Source: Eukaryota sp. TZLM1-RC
Lineage: Eukaryota > Metamonada: BaSk clade
Direction of reading: 5' to 3'
DNA: 64,000 nt
Assembly (NCBI GenBank): GCA_040285825.1
Contig: JAUPSS010000001.1
Span: 1,674,001-1,738,000, forward strand
The position numbers and the translations under genes were made by a program. This document shows, one piece after another, positions 10,408 through 21,546 of the stretch. The notes under the pieces were generated by a model, which did no database searches, had not been told where the DNA came from, and saw nothing but the letters and a program-made list of their open reading frames with translations. Positions within the stretch are counted from its first letter, which is position 1; every line of letters begins with the position of its first letter.

Positions 10408-10848
10408 TCAACTACTAGTAGTCAATACTCCAAAAAGACACTGAACAACCAGCACAAAGCAAAAAAGTACATGATTGACATTACTAAGCGGCCGTCTGAG
10501 ATGCTCCAAGAGCGTTTTAAAGGCGACAGCAAGCTTTTCATCACACATACGATTGTTTGAACCAGCAACAACATCCAATAAGAAGAATGAAAATTCTATC
10601 TCAAGAACAACTAACCAAACTTTCAGTAAAGAGATCACAAACTTTCTATTTCCATTACTAAGCGGCCGTCTGAGAAGCTCCAAGAGCGGTTTAAAGGCGA
10701 CAGCAAGCTTTTCATGAGAAGAGAAATGCGAACATCTGCTGATGGTCAAGTCAAATTGAACAATAAACAAAATGCTTGTGAGAAGAGAACTAATTTTTTT
10801 TAACATACTAATTAAGAGAACTAATTTGTCTCCAAATTGATGTTTCAA
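10408..10848 (-). CDS. Unrecognised open frame with two copies of a 21-residue repeat (tentative)
   Basis: The frame contains EKLAVAFKPLLELLRRPLSN and, 58 residues further, EKLAVAFKTLLEHLRRPLSN. The 174-base period is a multiple of three and both base differences change an amino acid. Alternatively these are duplicated exons: both units end in cttagtaatg on the minus strand, which could be a GT donor. No family was recognised and there is no clear start context. It may be a host gene fragment broken by the G insertion. Confidence 0.3.
   Translation of the reverse strand: MKHQFGDKLVLLISMLKKISSLLTSILFIVQFDLTISRCSHFSSHEKLAVAFKPLLELLRRPLSNGNRKFVISLLKVWLVVLEIEFSFFLLDVVAGSNNRMCDEKLAVAFKTLLEHLRRPLSNVNHVLFCFVLVVQCLFGVLTTSS
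10479..10541. repeat. 63-bp direct repeat, copy 1
   Basis: It is identical to 10653-10715 except for two substitutions. It is GC-richer than its surroundings, starting cattactaagcggccg and ending aagcttttcat. Confidence 0.9.
10653..10715. repeat. 63-bp direct repeat, copy 2
   Basis: This is the second unit, starting 174 bp after the first. The sequence between the two units is not repeated. Confidence 0.9.
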
Positions 10849-11420
10849 AGGATGATGTTATCAGTGGAAAAACATTCAGTAGAGTCAACAAAGAAGAGGG
10901 AGACAACGTAGAGCACTTTTTACGCCTATATGGATGACATTTCTATTATTGGTTCTTTTGAAAGCATTTCTAGGGTCTCTGAAAACATTGCGGCGAAATA
11001 CAAAGAAATTGGTTTAGCTTTGAACCCATCTAAATGTCTCTTGATTGGTAGAGAAAAACAATCTTTGATGATTGGTGGAGCTCAGATTCCTTTTATCAAT
11101 TATGACCAACAAGCTTTTAAGTTTCTTGGATGTTGGCTTGGCAATTTAGATGAAATTTATTCCCAGTTAAACAATTTATTGGAGAAGTTTGACAAGGATC
11201 TTAGTTTTATTGCTGAATGTGACATTGAGAAACACATCAAATTTTTTATTTTAAGAATTTGTTATTCTGGAAAATTCACTCATATTTTAAGGTCAACTCC
11301 CCCTTCGGTATCTCTCAATTTTTGCAGATCTTTTAACAAACTTCGAGTCGAATTTTTTTCTTCTTTATTAGAAGTTTTTTTTTAAAAAACTGGAATATTT
11401 ATTGAGATAAAAATAACCAT

Positions 11421-12472
11421 CTAGAATTCAATATCCTCCAAACAAGCGTCACTATTACTGAACCTACTCACAGCATTACGTTCATATTCTACACCAATAG
11501 CTAAAAGTGCCTTTGAAATCATTGTTGGAATAGACTTGAAAATGCAAAAAACAATTCTATTTAACCAGAAAGTGGAGTTCATTGTTTTACCAGACCTATT
11601 CAGTAACACTTTTTTAAAATTTTCCAAAAAGTGCAAGCCTGAAGGTCCAATATTGCCAAAAAGAGAAATTGCAAACGGCACAAACTGATATTTCACATGT
11701 TCCACTCTACCTAACTGTGCCAAAGGTTCTTCATATTTTTTTATCTTCTTTTTTTCAGCGTTAGATAACAGCGAGTCAGCGGAATACACTAAACGAGCAG
11801 CAGAATTTTTGCAAACATCCACTGAGACAACGTCTACAACATTGAGAACACCATCGATCCCTGGAGCTACTAAATCTGCCCTTCTTTTACCAAAGGAATC
11901 ATCAGTTTGATCTGAAGACAGCTTACGTACTAGTGGCTCAATAAATGCCTCTATATTGAAACTTTTGCACATGGCATATAATTGATCACGAACTGAGTCA
12001 TGAACAAGTGAGCGATAAGTTATGAAATACTTACAGTTTAAAATATGGGAAAGCGTAACAACACTCTTGCAGCGACAAATTAAATCATTTGGCAATGAAC
12101 AAGGCCATAGAAAACATCTCAATCTCATTGCAGTGGTCCATTGGTGATCATTAAGTAGAAGGCCGTAAATGTTGGGAATTTGGGAGATTAAGCAACTTGA
12201 GCAACTGTCTTCAAGATCAATCAAAAAGTTTGCAAAAACGGGATTTTTTTCCTTAGCCAAGTTAAGACGTACAATATAATCCAAGTTTTCTAAAACTTTC
12301 AAAATTTTTTTCTGCAATTTTGCAAAAGTCAATGGTAAGGAGAGCAAGCTTCTTGAAGGAAGTTCCACAATATCAGAGGGGAAACATTTAGCCCAAATAT
12401 TGGGTGAAAGAGTTTCAATTTCCTGTTGCAAAGAAATAAGATAGGAGCTGCCACAATTTTCAATGAGATGAA
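11421..12472 (-). pseudogene. Family D RLE half of the protein (C-terminal)
   Basis: An open 336-codon stretch (11421-12431) encodes the ETLSPNIWAKCFP region, thumb-end LENLDYIVRLNLAKEKNPVF, zinc finger CRCK...HILNC, RLE RRADLVAP...VVDVVSVD, the PFAISLFGNIGPSG block, and a C terminus ending CLEDIEF. It is cut at 12472, where unique host DNA begins. Confidence 0.88.
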
Positions 12473-12864
12473 ATAATAATCTTGCCTATAATTTAGAAGT
12501 TGAATATCGAAGCCTCTCAACTGCACACTTACAAGTTACCATTGTAATCAAATTGGTTCATCAACAACATTGATTGAATTTCTATTACTTTAATGACTGT
12601 AATGATAAGATGCTAACAACTTTCGACCCATCTACTTGCAGGTGTTTGGTGAATAGCAAAAAACGGGATACATCTGTTTGTGCTTCTTTTACAGACAAGT
12701 GAGTGTAATCAGCTCCAACTTTTGCGTCTTGAGTAAGGAGTGTTTAATGTCAACGCCATGGAGCAGAAGTTCACAATGTAAGACATATAAAAGACAAAAG
12801 GCAGTTGGCTGAGGTGGTCAAAAAAATTTCCAAAATGCATTGAAAATAAGTGATTAGGTTTTAT
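12473..12864. other. Unique host DNA left of MITE
   Basis: About 390 bases without resemblance to the element families and without a convincing open frame. It lies directly upstream of an HMG-CoA reductase exon and is most simply intron sequence. Pyrimidine-rich stretches ending in AG (for example near 12642) could be splice acceptors, but I cannot place exons with confidence. Confidence 0.5.
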
Positions 12865-13080
12865 CAGCGATGACTAAAGTGGTGCAAAATATGGAATTAA
12901 AGTACTTTAAGGTTAATTTTATACTTTATACTTTATGCAGTAAAGTTGCTCAAAGTGAGATAAAGTAGTAACATTTTTGAAGTTGTCCTAGACTATTGTC
13001 AGAAGTGCATAGAAGTCATCACTTTATTGAAAAAAGTAAAGTAAAGTGTCTAAAGTACTTTATCACTTTAGTCACCCCTG
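12865..13080. mobile_element. 216-bp MITE of hAT type
   Basis: The left end reads CAGCGATGACTAAAGTG and the right end, reverse-complemented, CAGGGGTGACTAAAGTG: 15 of 17 bases match. An 8-bp TSD ggttttat flanks it at 12857-12864 and 13081-13088. An 8-bp TSD with CAGGGGTG-like termini is the known signature of the hAT DNA transposon superfamily. It has no coding capacity, and its interior is rich in aaagt/acttt words, so it may fold on itself. It sits just upstream of the HMG-CoA reductase exon. Confidence 0.85.
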
Positions 13081-13108
13081 GGTTTTATTGATTCTTCACA
13101 TCTGTTAA

Positions 13109-13472
13109 AGTGCCACTTGACAAACTGCTGATGTTTAAAAATGTCGACTCTTTAACATCAGATCCCACGGAACGTACTCTTCTTCGTCGGCAACGTTTAG
13201 GCGATACTTGTCCCAACTCTGGTCTTTCCAACATTCCTGTCCAAGGACTGGATTATGACAAAGTCTCTGGGCGCTGTTGTGAAAACGTCATTGGCTTCAT
13301 TCCTATTCCACTTGGTCTAGCTGGTCCTCTCCTTGTTGATTCTATCCCCTCACATATTCCCCTGGCTACCACTGAAGGATGTCTTGTAGCAAGCGTCCAC
13401 AGAGGTTGCAAGGCACTCACTCTATCTAACGGCACCACAACTCGTGTCCTCAGATCTGGTATCAAACGAGGG
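13109..13472 (+). pseudogene. HMG-CoA reductase exon fragment (class I), truncated
   Basis: The plus strand encodes VPLDKLLMF, then RRQRLG, YDKVSGRCCENVIGF, IPIPLGLAGPLLV, and ATTEGCLVASVHRGCKAL. These are the substrate-binding ENVIG segment and the TTEGCLVAS segment whose Glu is catalytic in class I enzymes. HMG-CoA reductase makes mevalonate from HMG-CoA with NADPH in the ER membrane. The exon start is probably at an AG near 13110; the coding frame continues to about 13472. There it passes into family A sequence in mid-domain, before the NADPH-binding region. The expected next residues (GxxRGP) match the join (GIKRG), so about 12 bases of microhomology are likely. Confidence 0.85.
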
Positions 13473-14173
13473 CACAACAACATCAGCACGTCGTTTTCCA
13501 TATTCTGAATCTCTTACGCTTTCATTTATATCAAGAGACCTCAACAAAGGTTCTACAAAAGATTCAATATGATAGGAATTACACATTGCATGGATTTGAT
13601 CTCTGACTGCATCATGCAACGTAGAACGATAGGAAATATATCTATTACAATTAAATAAATGTGATAATGTCAAACCAGCTCCACATTTACAAAACAAATC
13701 ATTGGGCAAATTACAAGGCCATAAATAACAACGCATTCTCATAGCAGTGGTCCATTGGTCGTCATTCAAAAATAGACCATAAATCTGGGGAATTTGATTT
13801 ATCAAAACTGCAGATGATCTGTCTTTCAAATCAATCAAAAAAATTGGCAAAAGCAGGATTTTCTTTCATAGCCGTGCTAAGTCGAACAATAAAATCCTTG
13901 TTTTCAAAATTTTTCAAAAGATGTCGTTGGAGCTTTTTCAACGCAAATTTTAATGAATATAAACTTCTGTCTGGAATTTCTTGAATGGAAATGGGGAAAC
14001 ATGATTGCCATAAGTCGGGAGATAAACTGGATATTTCTTCTCTTAAGTTATCCAGGAATATGCTATTTGTATTTTCAAGAAGATTTTCGGCAAAAGGATA
14101 TCTTCTAGAGAATTCAAATACAAAATTTTTCCACCACCAACAAATGCAGCTTTGGCCAAATATTTTGATGAAT
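13461..14173 (-). mobile_element. Family A fragment joined to HMG-CoA reductase
   Basis: It starts inside the RLE codons (RRADVVVPSFD) at the HMG-CoA reductase junction, so the A 3' end is missing. It runs upstream through the zinc finger to the LGG region, where the next A copy begins at 14174. Loss of the 3' end cannot result from normal target-primed insertion, which loses 5' ends. It must come from recombination or mis-joining. Confidence 0.85.
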
Positions 14174-15395
14174 TTTTTTAATTTAATTTTAATTTATTTT
14201 CAAAACCACAGTCTAAAAAGTCAATTTCTTCAAAACAAGCTTCCACACCATCAAACCTTACAGCAGCAATGTTTTCATAATGTGCACTGACAGACATTAA
14301 AGCTTTCGAAATCATTTTAGGAATTGATTTGAAAATAGTAAAAACAATACGATTTAGCCACAAGCGACGATCAAAACGCTTATTCATTCTTTTTTTCACA
14401 AGATTTTCAAAAATCATCAATAAAATTCAAAGCAGTTTTTCCAAGACGACCATACAACGATATAGCAAATGGGAAAATTTGGTAATCTACATGGCGCGAA
14501 CATGTTTCAATTCTTTTAAAGGATTTGCATACTTTTTCCGTTTGTACAATTCGGAGTCATCAAGGAGGGATACTTCGGATTGAGCATTTTTCAAGGCATT
14601 TTCCTTGCATACATCCACTGTTACGACATCAACAACATTCATGACATCATCAAACGAGGGCACAACAACATCAGCACGTCGTTTTCCATATTCTGAATCT
14701 CTTACGCTTTCATTTATATCCAGAGACCTCAACAAAGGTTCTACAAAAGATTCAATATGATAGGAATTACACATTGCATGGATTTGATCTCTGACTGCAT
14801 CATGCAATGTAGAACGATAGAAAATATATCTATTACAATTAAATAAATGTAATAATGTCAAAGCAGCTCCACATTTACAAAACAAATCATTGGGCAAATT
14901 ACAAGGCCATAAATAACAACGCATTCTCATAGCAGTGGTCCATTGGCCGTCATTCAAAAATAGACCATAAATCTGGGGAATTTGATTTATCAAAACTGCA
15001 GATGATCTGTCTTTCAAATCAATCAAAAAATTGGCAAAAGCAGGATTTTCTTTCATAGCCGTGCTAAGTCGAACAATAAAATCCTTGTTTTCAAAATTTT
15101 TCAAAAGATGTCGTTGGAGCTTTTCAACGCAAATTTTAATGAATATAAACTTCTGTCTGGAATTTCTTGAATGGAAATGGGGAAACATGATTGCCATAAG
15201 TCGGGAGATAAACTGGATATTTCTTCTCTTAAGTTATCCAGGAATATGCTATTTGTATTTTCAAGAAGATTTTTCGGCAAAAGGATATCTTCTAGAGAAT
15301 TCAAATACAAAATTTTTCCACCACCAACAAATGCAGCTTTGGCCAAATATTTTGATGAATTGAATCCAACACCGCCAAGTTGAACATCAGAAAAA
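14174..15395 (-). mobile_element. A2 copy 1 of head-to-tail series, 3' 1.2 kb
   Basis: The A-tail is at 14174-14180 and the stop near 14219, running upstream to the LGGVGF codons and ending at aacatcagaaaaaa. A2 markers are MKENPAFANF, LKDRSSAV, LNDGQWTT, CKCGAALTLLHLF and a cgcg extension near 14495 that shifts the frame. The RLE motif RRADVVV...VVDVVTVD is present but the protein is frame-broken. Confidence 0.88.
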
Positions 15396-16620
15396 ATTTT
15401 TTTGTAAAATTTTAATTTATTTTCAAAACCACAGTCTAAAAGTCAATATCTTCAAAACAAGCTTCCACACCATCAAACCTTACAGCAGCAATGTTTTCAT
15501 AATGTGCACTGACAGACATTAAAGCTTTCGAAATCATTTTAGGAATTGATTTGAAAATAGTAAAAACAATACGATTTAGCCACAAGCGACGATCAAAACG
15601 CTTATTCATTCTTTTTTTCACAAGATTTTCAAAATCATCAATAAAATTCAAAGCAGTTTTTTTCCAAGACGACCATACAACGATATAGCAAATGGGAAAA
15701 TTTGGTAATCTACATGGCGCGAACATGTTTCAATTCTTTTAAAGGATTTGCATACTTTTTCCGTTTGTACAATTCGGAGTCATCAAGGGGGATACTTCGG
15801 ATTGAGCATTTTTCAAGGCATTTTCCTTGCATACATCCACTGTTACGACATCAACAACATTCATGACATCATCAAACGAGGGCACAACAACATCAGCACG
15901 TCGTTTTCCATATTCTGAATCTCTTACGCTTTCATTTATATCCAGAGACCTCAACAAAGGTTCTACAAAAGATTCAATATGATAGGAATTACACAATTGC
16001 ATGGATTTGATCTCTGACTGCATCATGCAATGTAGAACGATAGAAAATATATCTATTACAATTAAATAAATGTAATAATGTCAAAGCAGCTCCACATTTA
16101 CAAAACAAATCATTGGGCAAATTACAAGGCCATAAATAACAACGCATTCTCATAGCAGTGGTCCATTGGCCGTCATTCAAAAATAGACCATAAATCTGGG
16201 GAATTTGATTTATCAAAACTGCAGATGATCTGTCTTTCAAATCAATCAAAAAATTGGCAAAAGCAGGATTTTCTTTCATAGCCGTGCTAAGTCGAACAAT
16301 AAAATCCTTGTTTTCAAAATTTTTCAAAAGATGTCGTTGGAGCTTTTTCAACGCAAATTTTAATGAATATAAACTTCTGTCTGGAATTTCTTGAATGGAA
16401 ATGGGGAAACATGATTGCCATAAGTCGGGGAGATAAACTGGATATTTCTTCTCTTAAGTTATCCAGGAATATGCTATTTGTATTTTCAAGAAGATTTTCG
16501 GCAAAAGGATATCTTCTAGAGAATTCAAATACAAAATTTTTTCCACCACCAACAAATGCAGCTTTGGCCAAATATTTTGATGAATTGAATCCAACACCGC
16601 CAAGTTGAACATCAGAAAAA
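15396..16620 (-). mobile_element. A2 copy 2 of head-to-tail series
   Basis: Same extent and same right-hand breakpoint (catcagaaaaa against T-run plus gtaaaattttaattt) as the neighbouring copies. Private differences include extra T's near 15661, an inserted base near 15993 and an extra G near 16430, all small indels that split the frame. Confidence 0.88.
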
Positions 16621-16969
16621 TGTTTTTTGTAAAATTTTAATTTATTTACAAAACCACAGTCTAAAAGTCAATATCTTCAAAACAAGCTTCCACACCATCA
16701 AACCTTACAGCAGCAATGTTTTCATAATGTGCACTGACAGACATTAAAGCTTTCGAAATCATTTTAGGAATTGATTTGAAAATAGTAAAAACAATACGAT
16801 TTAGCCACAAGCAACGATCAAAACGCTTATTCATTCTTTTTTTCACAAGATTTTCAAAATCATCAATAAAATTCAAAGCAGTTTTTCCAAGACGACCATA
16901 CAACGATATAGCAAATGGGCAAATTTGGTAATCTACACGGCGAACATGTTTCAATTCTTTTAAAGGATT
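16621..16969 (-). mobile_element. A copy, 3' 350 bp only
   Basis: It encodes the C-terminal ELKHVRRVDYQICPF to FEDIDF residues. It is cut at 16969 by the B tail. The left junction is identical in form to those at 44335 and 63120 (agaaaaatgttttttgtaaaa). Confidence 0.85.
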
Positions 16970-17370
16970 TTTTTTAAAATTTAATTTTATTCTAAACCTA
17001 TACCTATAAATCAATATCTAAAAAATCCATCTCTCCCAAAACAAAAACACTAGATGCAACTCTCTCATAGTGAGATCCAAGAGAAAGCAAAGCATCAGAA
17101 ACCATCTTCAACATCCCCTTAAAAATAGAAAACACAATTCTATTTTGCCAAAACAATCTGTTGAAATTTCTGCCAGTTCTTCTCTTTACAATCATTTCAA
17201 AATCATCCAAAAAACGTAAAGCAGTTGGTGCAAGTGAACCAAAAAGGGAAAATACAAATGGATACAAATTGTATTTTGCATGCTGTAGACTGGCCAATTT
17301 GGACAAAGGTTCATTGTATTTTTTGAATTTAAAATTTTCAGCATTTGAAAGGGGATTATGAATTTCAGAA
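16970..17370 (-). mobile_element. B copy, 3' 0.4 kb
   Basis: The 3' tail is at 16968-16975. The UTR carries a 6-bp duplication (cctatacctata). Coding covers MSKLASLQHAKYNLYPF to GEMDFLDIDL. It is cut at atttcagaa (17370), where an A2 tail starts. The same B/A2 junction is present at 45252/45253. Confidence 0.87.
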
Positions 17371-18594
17371 TTTTTTTTAACATACTTTTAATTTATTTTC
17401 AAAACCACAGTCTAAAAGTCAATATCTTCAAAACAAGCTTCCACACCATCAAACCTTACAGCAGCAATGTTTTCATAATGTGCACTGACAGACATTAAAG
17501 CTTTCGAAATCATTTTAGGAATTGATTTGAAAATAGTAAAAACAATACGATTTAGCCACAAGCGACGATCAAAACGCTTATTCATTCTTTTTTTCACAAG
17601 ATTTTCAAAATCATCAATAAAATTCAAAGCAGTTTTTCCAAGACGACCATACAACGATATAGCAAATGGGAAAATTTGGTAATCTACATGGCGCGAACAT
17701 GTTTCAATTCTTTTAAAGGATTTGCATACTTTTTCCGTTTGTACAATTCGGAGTCATCAAGGAGGGATACTTCGGATTGAGCATTTTTCAAGGCATTTTC
17801 CTTGCATACATCCACTGTTACGACATCAACAACATTCATGACATCATCAAACGAGGGCACAACAACATCAGCACGTCGTTTTCCATATTCTGAATCTCTT
17901 ACGCTTTCATTTATATCCAGAGACCTCAACAAAGGTTCTACAAAAGATTCAATATGATAGGAATTACACATTGCATGGATTTGATCTCTGACTGCATCAT
18001 GCAATGTAGAACGATAGAAAATATATCTATTACAATTAAATAAATGTAATAATGTCAAAGCAGCTCCACATTTACAAAAACAAATCATTGGGCAAATTAC
18101 AAGGCCATAAATAACAACGCATTCTCATAGCAGTGGTCCATTGGCCGTCATTCAAAAATAGACCATAAATCTGGGGAATTTGATTTATCAAAACTGCAGA
18201 TGATCTGTCTTTCAAATCAATCAAAAAATTGGCAAAAGCAGGATTTTCTTTCATAGCCGTGCTAAGTCGAACAATAAAATCCTTGTTTTCAAAATTTTTC
18301 AAAAGATGTCGTTGGAGCTTTTCAACGCAAATTTTAATGAATATAAACTTCTGTCTGGAATTTCTTGAATGGAAATGGGGAAACATGATTGCCATAAGTC
18401 GGGAGATAAACTGGATATTTCTTCTCTTAAGTTATCCAGGAATATGCTATTTGTATTTTCAAGAAGATTTTCGGCAAAAGGATATCTTCTAGAGAATTCA
18501 AATACAAAATTTTTTCCACCACCAACAAATGCAGCTTTGGCCAAATATTTTGATGAATTGAATCCAACACCGCCAAGTTGAACATCAGAAAAAA
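17371..18594 (-). mobile_element. A2 copy 3 of head-to-tail series
   Basis: It has a distinctive tail (sense ...aaaagtatgttaaaaaaaa) shared only with the A2 copy at 45253. It ends upstream at catcagaaaaaa at 18594. Coding is broken near 17692 (extra cg) and near 18077 (extra A). Confidence 0.88.
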
Positions 18595-19557
18595 TTTTTT
18601 TTTGTAAAATTTTAATTTATTTTCAAAACCACAGTCTAAAAGTCAATATCTTCAAAACAAGCTTCCACACCATCAAACCTTACAGCAGCAATGTTTTCAT
18701 AATGTGCACTGACAGACATTAAAGCTTTCGAAATCATTTGAGGAATTGATTTGAAAATAGTAAAAACAATACGATTTAGCCACAAGCGACGATCAAAACG
18801 CTTATTCATTCTTTTTTTCACAAGATTTTCAAAATCATCAATAAAATTCAAAGCAGTTTTTCCAAGACGACCATACAACGATATAGCAAATGGGCAAATT
18901 TGGTAATCTACATGGCGAACATGTTTCAATTCTTTTAAAGGATTTGCATACTTTTTCCGTTTGTACAATTCGGAGTCATCAAGGGGGATACTTCGGATTG
19001 AGCATTTTTCAAGGCATTTTTCTTGCATACATCCACTGTTACGACATCAACAACATTCATGACATCATCAAACGAGGGCACAACAACATCAGCACATCGT
19101 TTTCCATATTCTGAATCTCTTACGCTTTCATTTATATCAAGAGACCTCAACAAAGGTTCTACAAAAGATTCAATATGATAGGAATTACACATTGCATGGA
19201 TTTGATCTCTAACTGCATCATGCAACGTAGAACGATAGGAAATATATCTATTACAATTAAATAAATGTGATAATGTCAAACCAGCTCCACATTTACAAAA
19301 CAAATCATTGGGCAAATTACAAGGCCATAAATAACAACGCATTCTCATAGCAGTGGTCCATTGGTCGTCATTCAAAAATAGACCATAAATCTGGGGAATT
19401 TGATTTATCAAAACTGCAGATGAACTGTCCTTCAAATCAATCAAAAAATTGGCAAAAGCAGGATTTTCTTTCTTAGCCGTGCTGAGTCGAACAATAAAAT
19501 CCTTGTTTTCCAAATTTTTCAAAAGATGTCGTTGGAGCTTTTTCAACGCAAATTTTA

Positions 19558-20676
19558 TAATTTTTTATAATTTTGATAGAATGTTGTGTTAGTGACTATT
19601 TAGTGTCCTTGCAGAGTGAAATTGAATGCATCTCTCCTCACATATGGTCCAAATGCTATCCTGCTGATATTCAAGAAATTCCACCCAGGAGTTTGATTTC
19701 CTTGAAATTTGCATATGCTAAATTGCAGAAAAAGATATTAAAAGTTTTTGAAAACTTGGATTTCACTGTTCGTCTTAGCTTGGCTAAAGAAAAGAATCCC
19801 GTTTTTGCAAACTTTTTAATTGACCTCAAGGATAGTAGCTCAAGTTGTCTTATTTCCCAGATTCCAAATGTATATGGTCTATTATTAAATGATCATCAAT
19901 GGACAACTGCCTTCAGGATGAGGTGTTTCCTGTGGCCATGTAGTGTGCCAAATGATTTGATTTGTCGTTGTGGTCAGCTCATTAATCTGAATCATTTATT
20001 TAATTGCAAATTTAATATTACATATCGCTCAGTTGTTCACGATGCTGTTAGAGACCAACTATACGCTATGTGCAAAAGCCATCACATTGAAGCTTTTGTT
20101 GAACCACTTGTGCGAAGGTTGTCATCTGAAAATGAAAATGAAAATACTTTTGGGAAACGCCGTGCTGATTTAATTACTCCTGCGTCTGATGGTGTTATTA
20201 AAGTTGTTGATGTTGTCACTGTTGATGTTTGTAAAGACTCAGCAATTGACTTTGCTAAAAGAGATGAAACTCCACTTTGCTTTGCTGAAAAGAGCAAAAT
20301 CAAAAAGTACAATGAACCCTTATCTCAGCTAGGACGTGTTGAGCATGTCAGGTATCAGTTGGTTCCATTTGCTGTTTCTCTTTTTGGTAACATTGGAATA
20401 TCTGGCATTAAATTTCTTGAAGGTTTCAGAAGTTTAATAAAAGAAAGAGCAGGAAAAGAATTGAACTTCAATTTCTGGCACAATAGAATTGTTTTCAGTA
20501 TTCTTAAAGCAATTCCAGAAATGTTGACCAAAGCACTGTTACAATTAGGAAAAGAGTATGAAAATCGCGCGCTTAAAAGATTTGATGATGTTGATGCGTG
20601 TAGTGAGGATATTGAGTTCTAGTTTTTTGTTTAATGTTTTGTTAGCGTTGAAAATAAATTTATTCTTTCAAAAAAA
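19558..20676 (+). mobile_element. Family E copy, 5'-truncated, inserted in A
   Basis: Fifteen bases of AT-rich filler (19558-19572) precede E sequence starting at IECCVSDYLVSLQSE. The 3' end has aaataaatttattctttc and an A-tail at 20670-20678. The TSD is aatttta. An open 349-codon frame (19573-20622) covers the thumb end, zinc finger CRCG...HLFNC, RLE RRADLITP...VVDVVTVD, and the C terminus CSEDIEF. This is the cleanest C-terminal half of E in the window. Confidence 0.9.
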
Positions 20677-21546
20677 AATTTTAATGAATATAAACTTCTG
20701 TCTGGAATTTCTTGAATGGATATGGGGAAACATGATTGCCATAAGTCGGGAGATAAACTGGATATTTCTTCTCTTAAGTTATCCAGGAATAGGCTATTTG
20801 TATTTTCAAGAAGATTTTCGGCAAAAGGATATCTTCTAGAGAATTCAAATACAAAATTTTTTCCACCACCAATAAATGCAGCTTTGGTCAAATATTTTGA
20901 TGAATTGAATCCAACACCACCAAGTTGAACATCAGAAAAAATATGATTTTTCAAAATTGATGGATCAACAGACATTAAATAAGCCAAAAATTGGGTACGT
21001 ATTTTGTTAAATTGTCTACAAAAATTGTAAGTTAGGGATGGAGGTAATGATCGCAGTAAATGAGTAATTTTTCCAGCATAACAAATTTTCAAAAGAAAAA
21101 ACTTAAGATGTTTTTCCAATTCAAGAGTTTTTATGACTTCTAGCTCTTTTTTAATTGAATTTAAATAATTTTCAAGGCTGTCAAGTGTCTTTTCGGCGGA
21201 ACCTAAATAACAACCCAGAAAGCAGAAACTAGTTGAAGTATAATCAATATATGGAACTTCGAGGGAATTAATTATTAACTTAACATTTTTTCTAGAAATA
21301 CAAAAACATTTTTGAACATTCAAGTCAAGACCTATGGATTGGTATAATGTAGCAGCTTCATTAGCAACCCTATTAATTGTACTTTCTGGACCAATGCAAG
21401 AAATGTCATCCATGTAAGCTACCACTTGAAGGTCAGAATTTTCTTCTTTTAATTTTTTCAAAATTGGGTGAATTGCAAGACAAAAAAAGAAAGGACCTAA
21501 AGGGTCTCCTTGTTTAACTCCTGATAAAGAATCCAGATTAAAAGAA

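Larger units (their letters stand above)
10352..10914. other. Unique (non-element) DNA, probable host flank
   Basis: This stretch resembles none of the retrotransposon families. It is the left flank of the G insertion: actttttacgc at 10915-10925 is the left TSD and recurs at 31887-31897. It contains a duplicated 63-bp block and a minus-strand open frame of 146 codons (10408-10848) that spans both blocks. No known protein was recognised. Confidence 0.7.

Noticed and set aside
10479-10715. Vector or linker contamination because of the gcggccg word
   Set aside because: The site is gcggccgt, not the full eight-base NotI site, and the surrounding sequence resembles no cloning vector part I recognise.
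12473-12864. Additional upstream HMG-CoA reductase exon near 12640-12710
   Set aside because: AG and GT candidates exist, but no translated stretch resembles the enzyme, so it is left as probable intron.
13109-13472. Functional HMG-CoA reductase gene
   Set aside because: Only the ENVIG and TTEGCLVAS segments are present. The frame runs into retrotransposon sequence before the NADPH-binding part, so it is a fragment.
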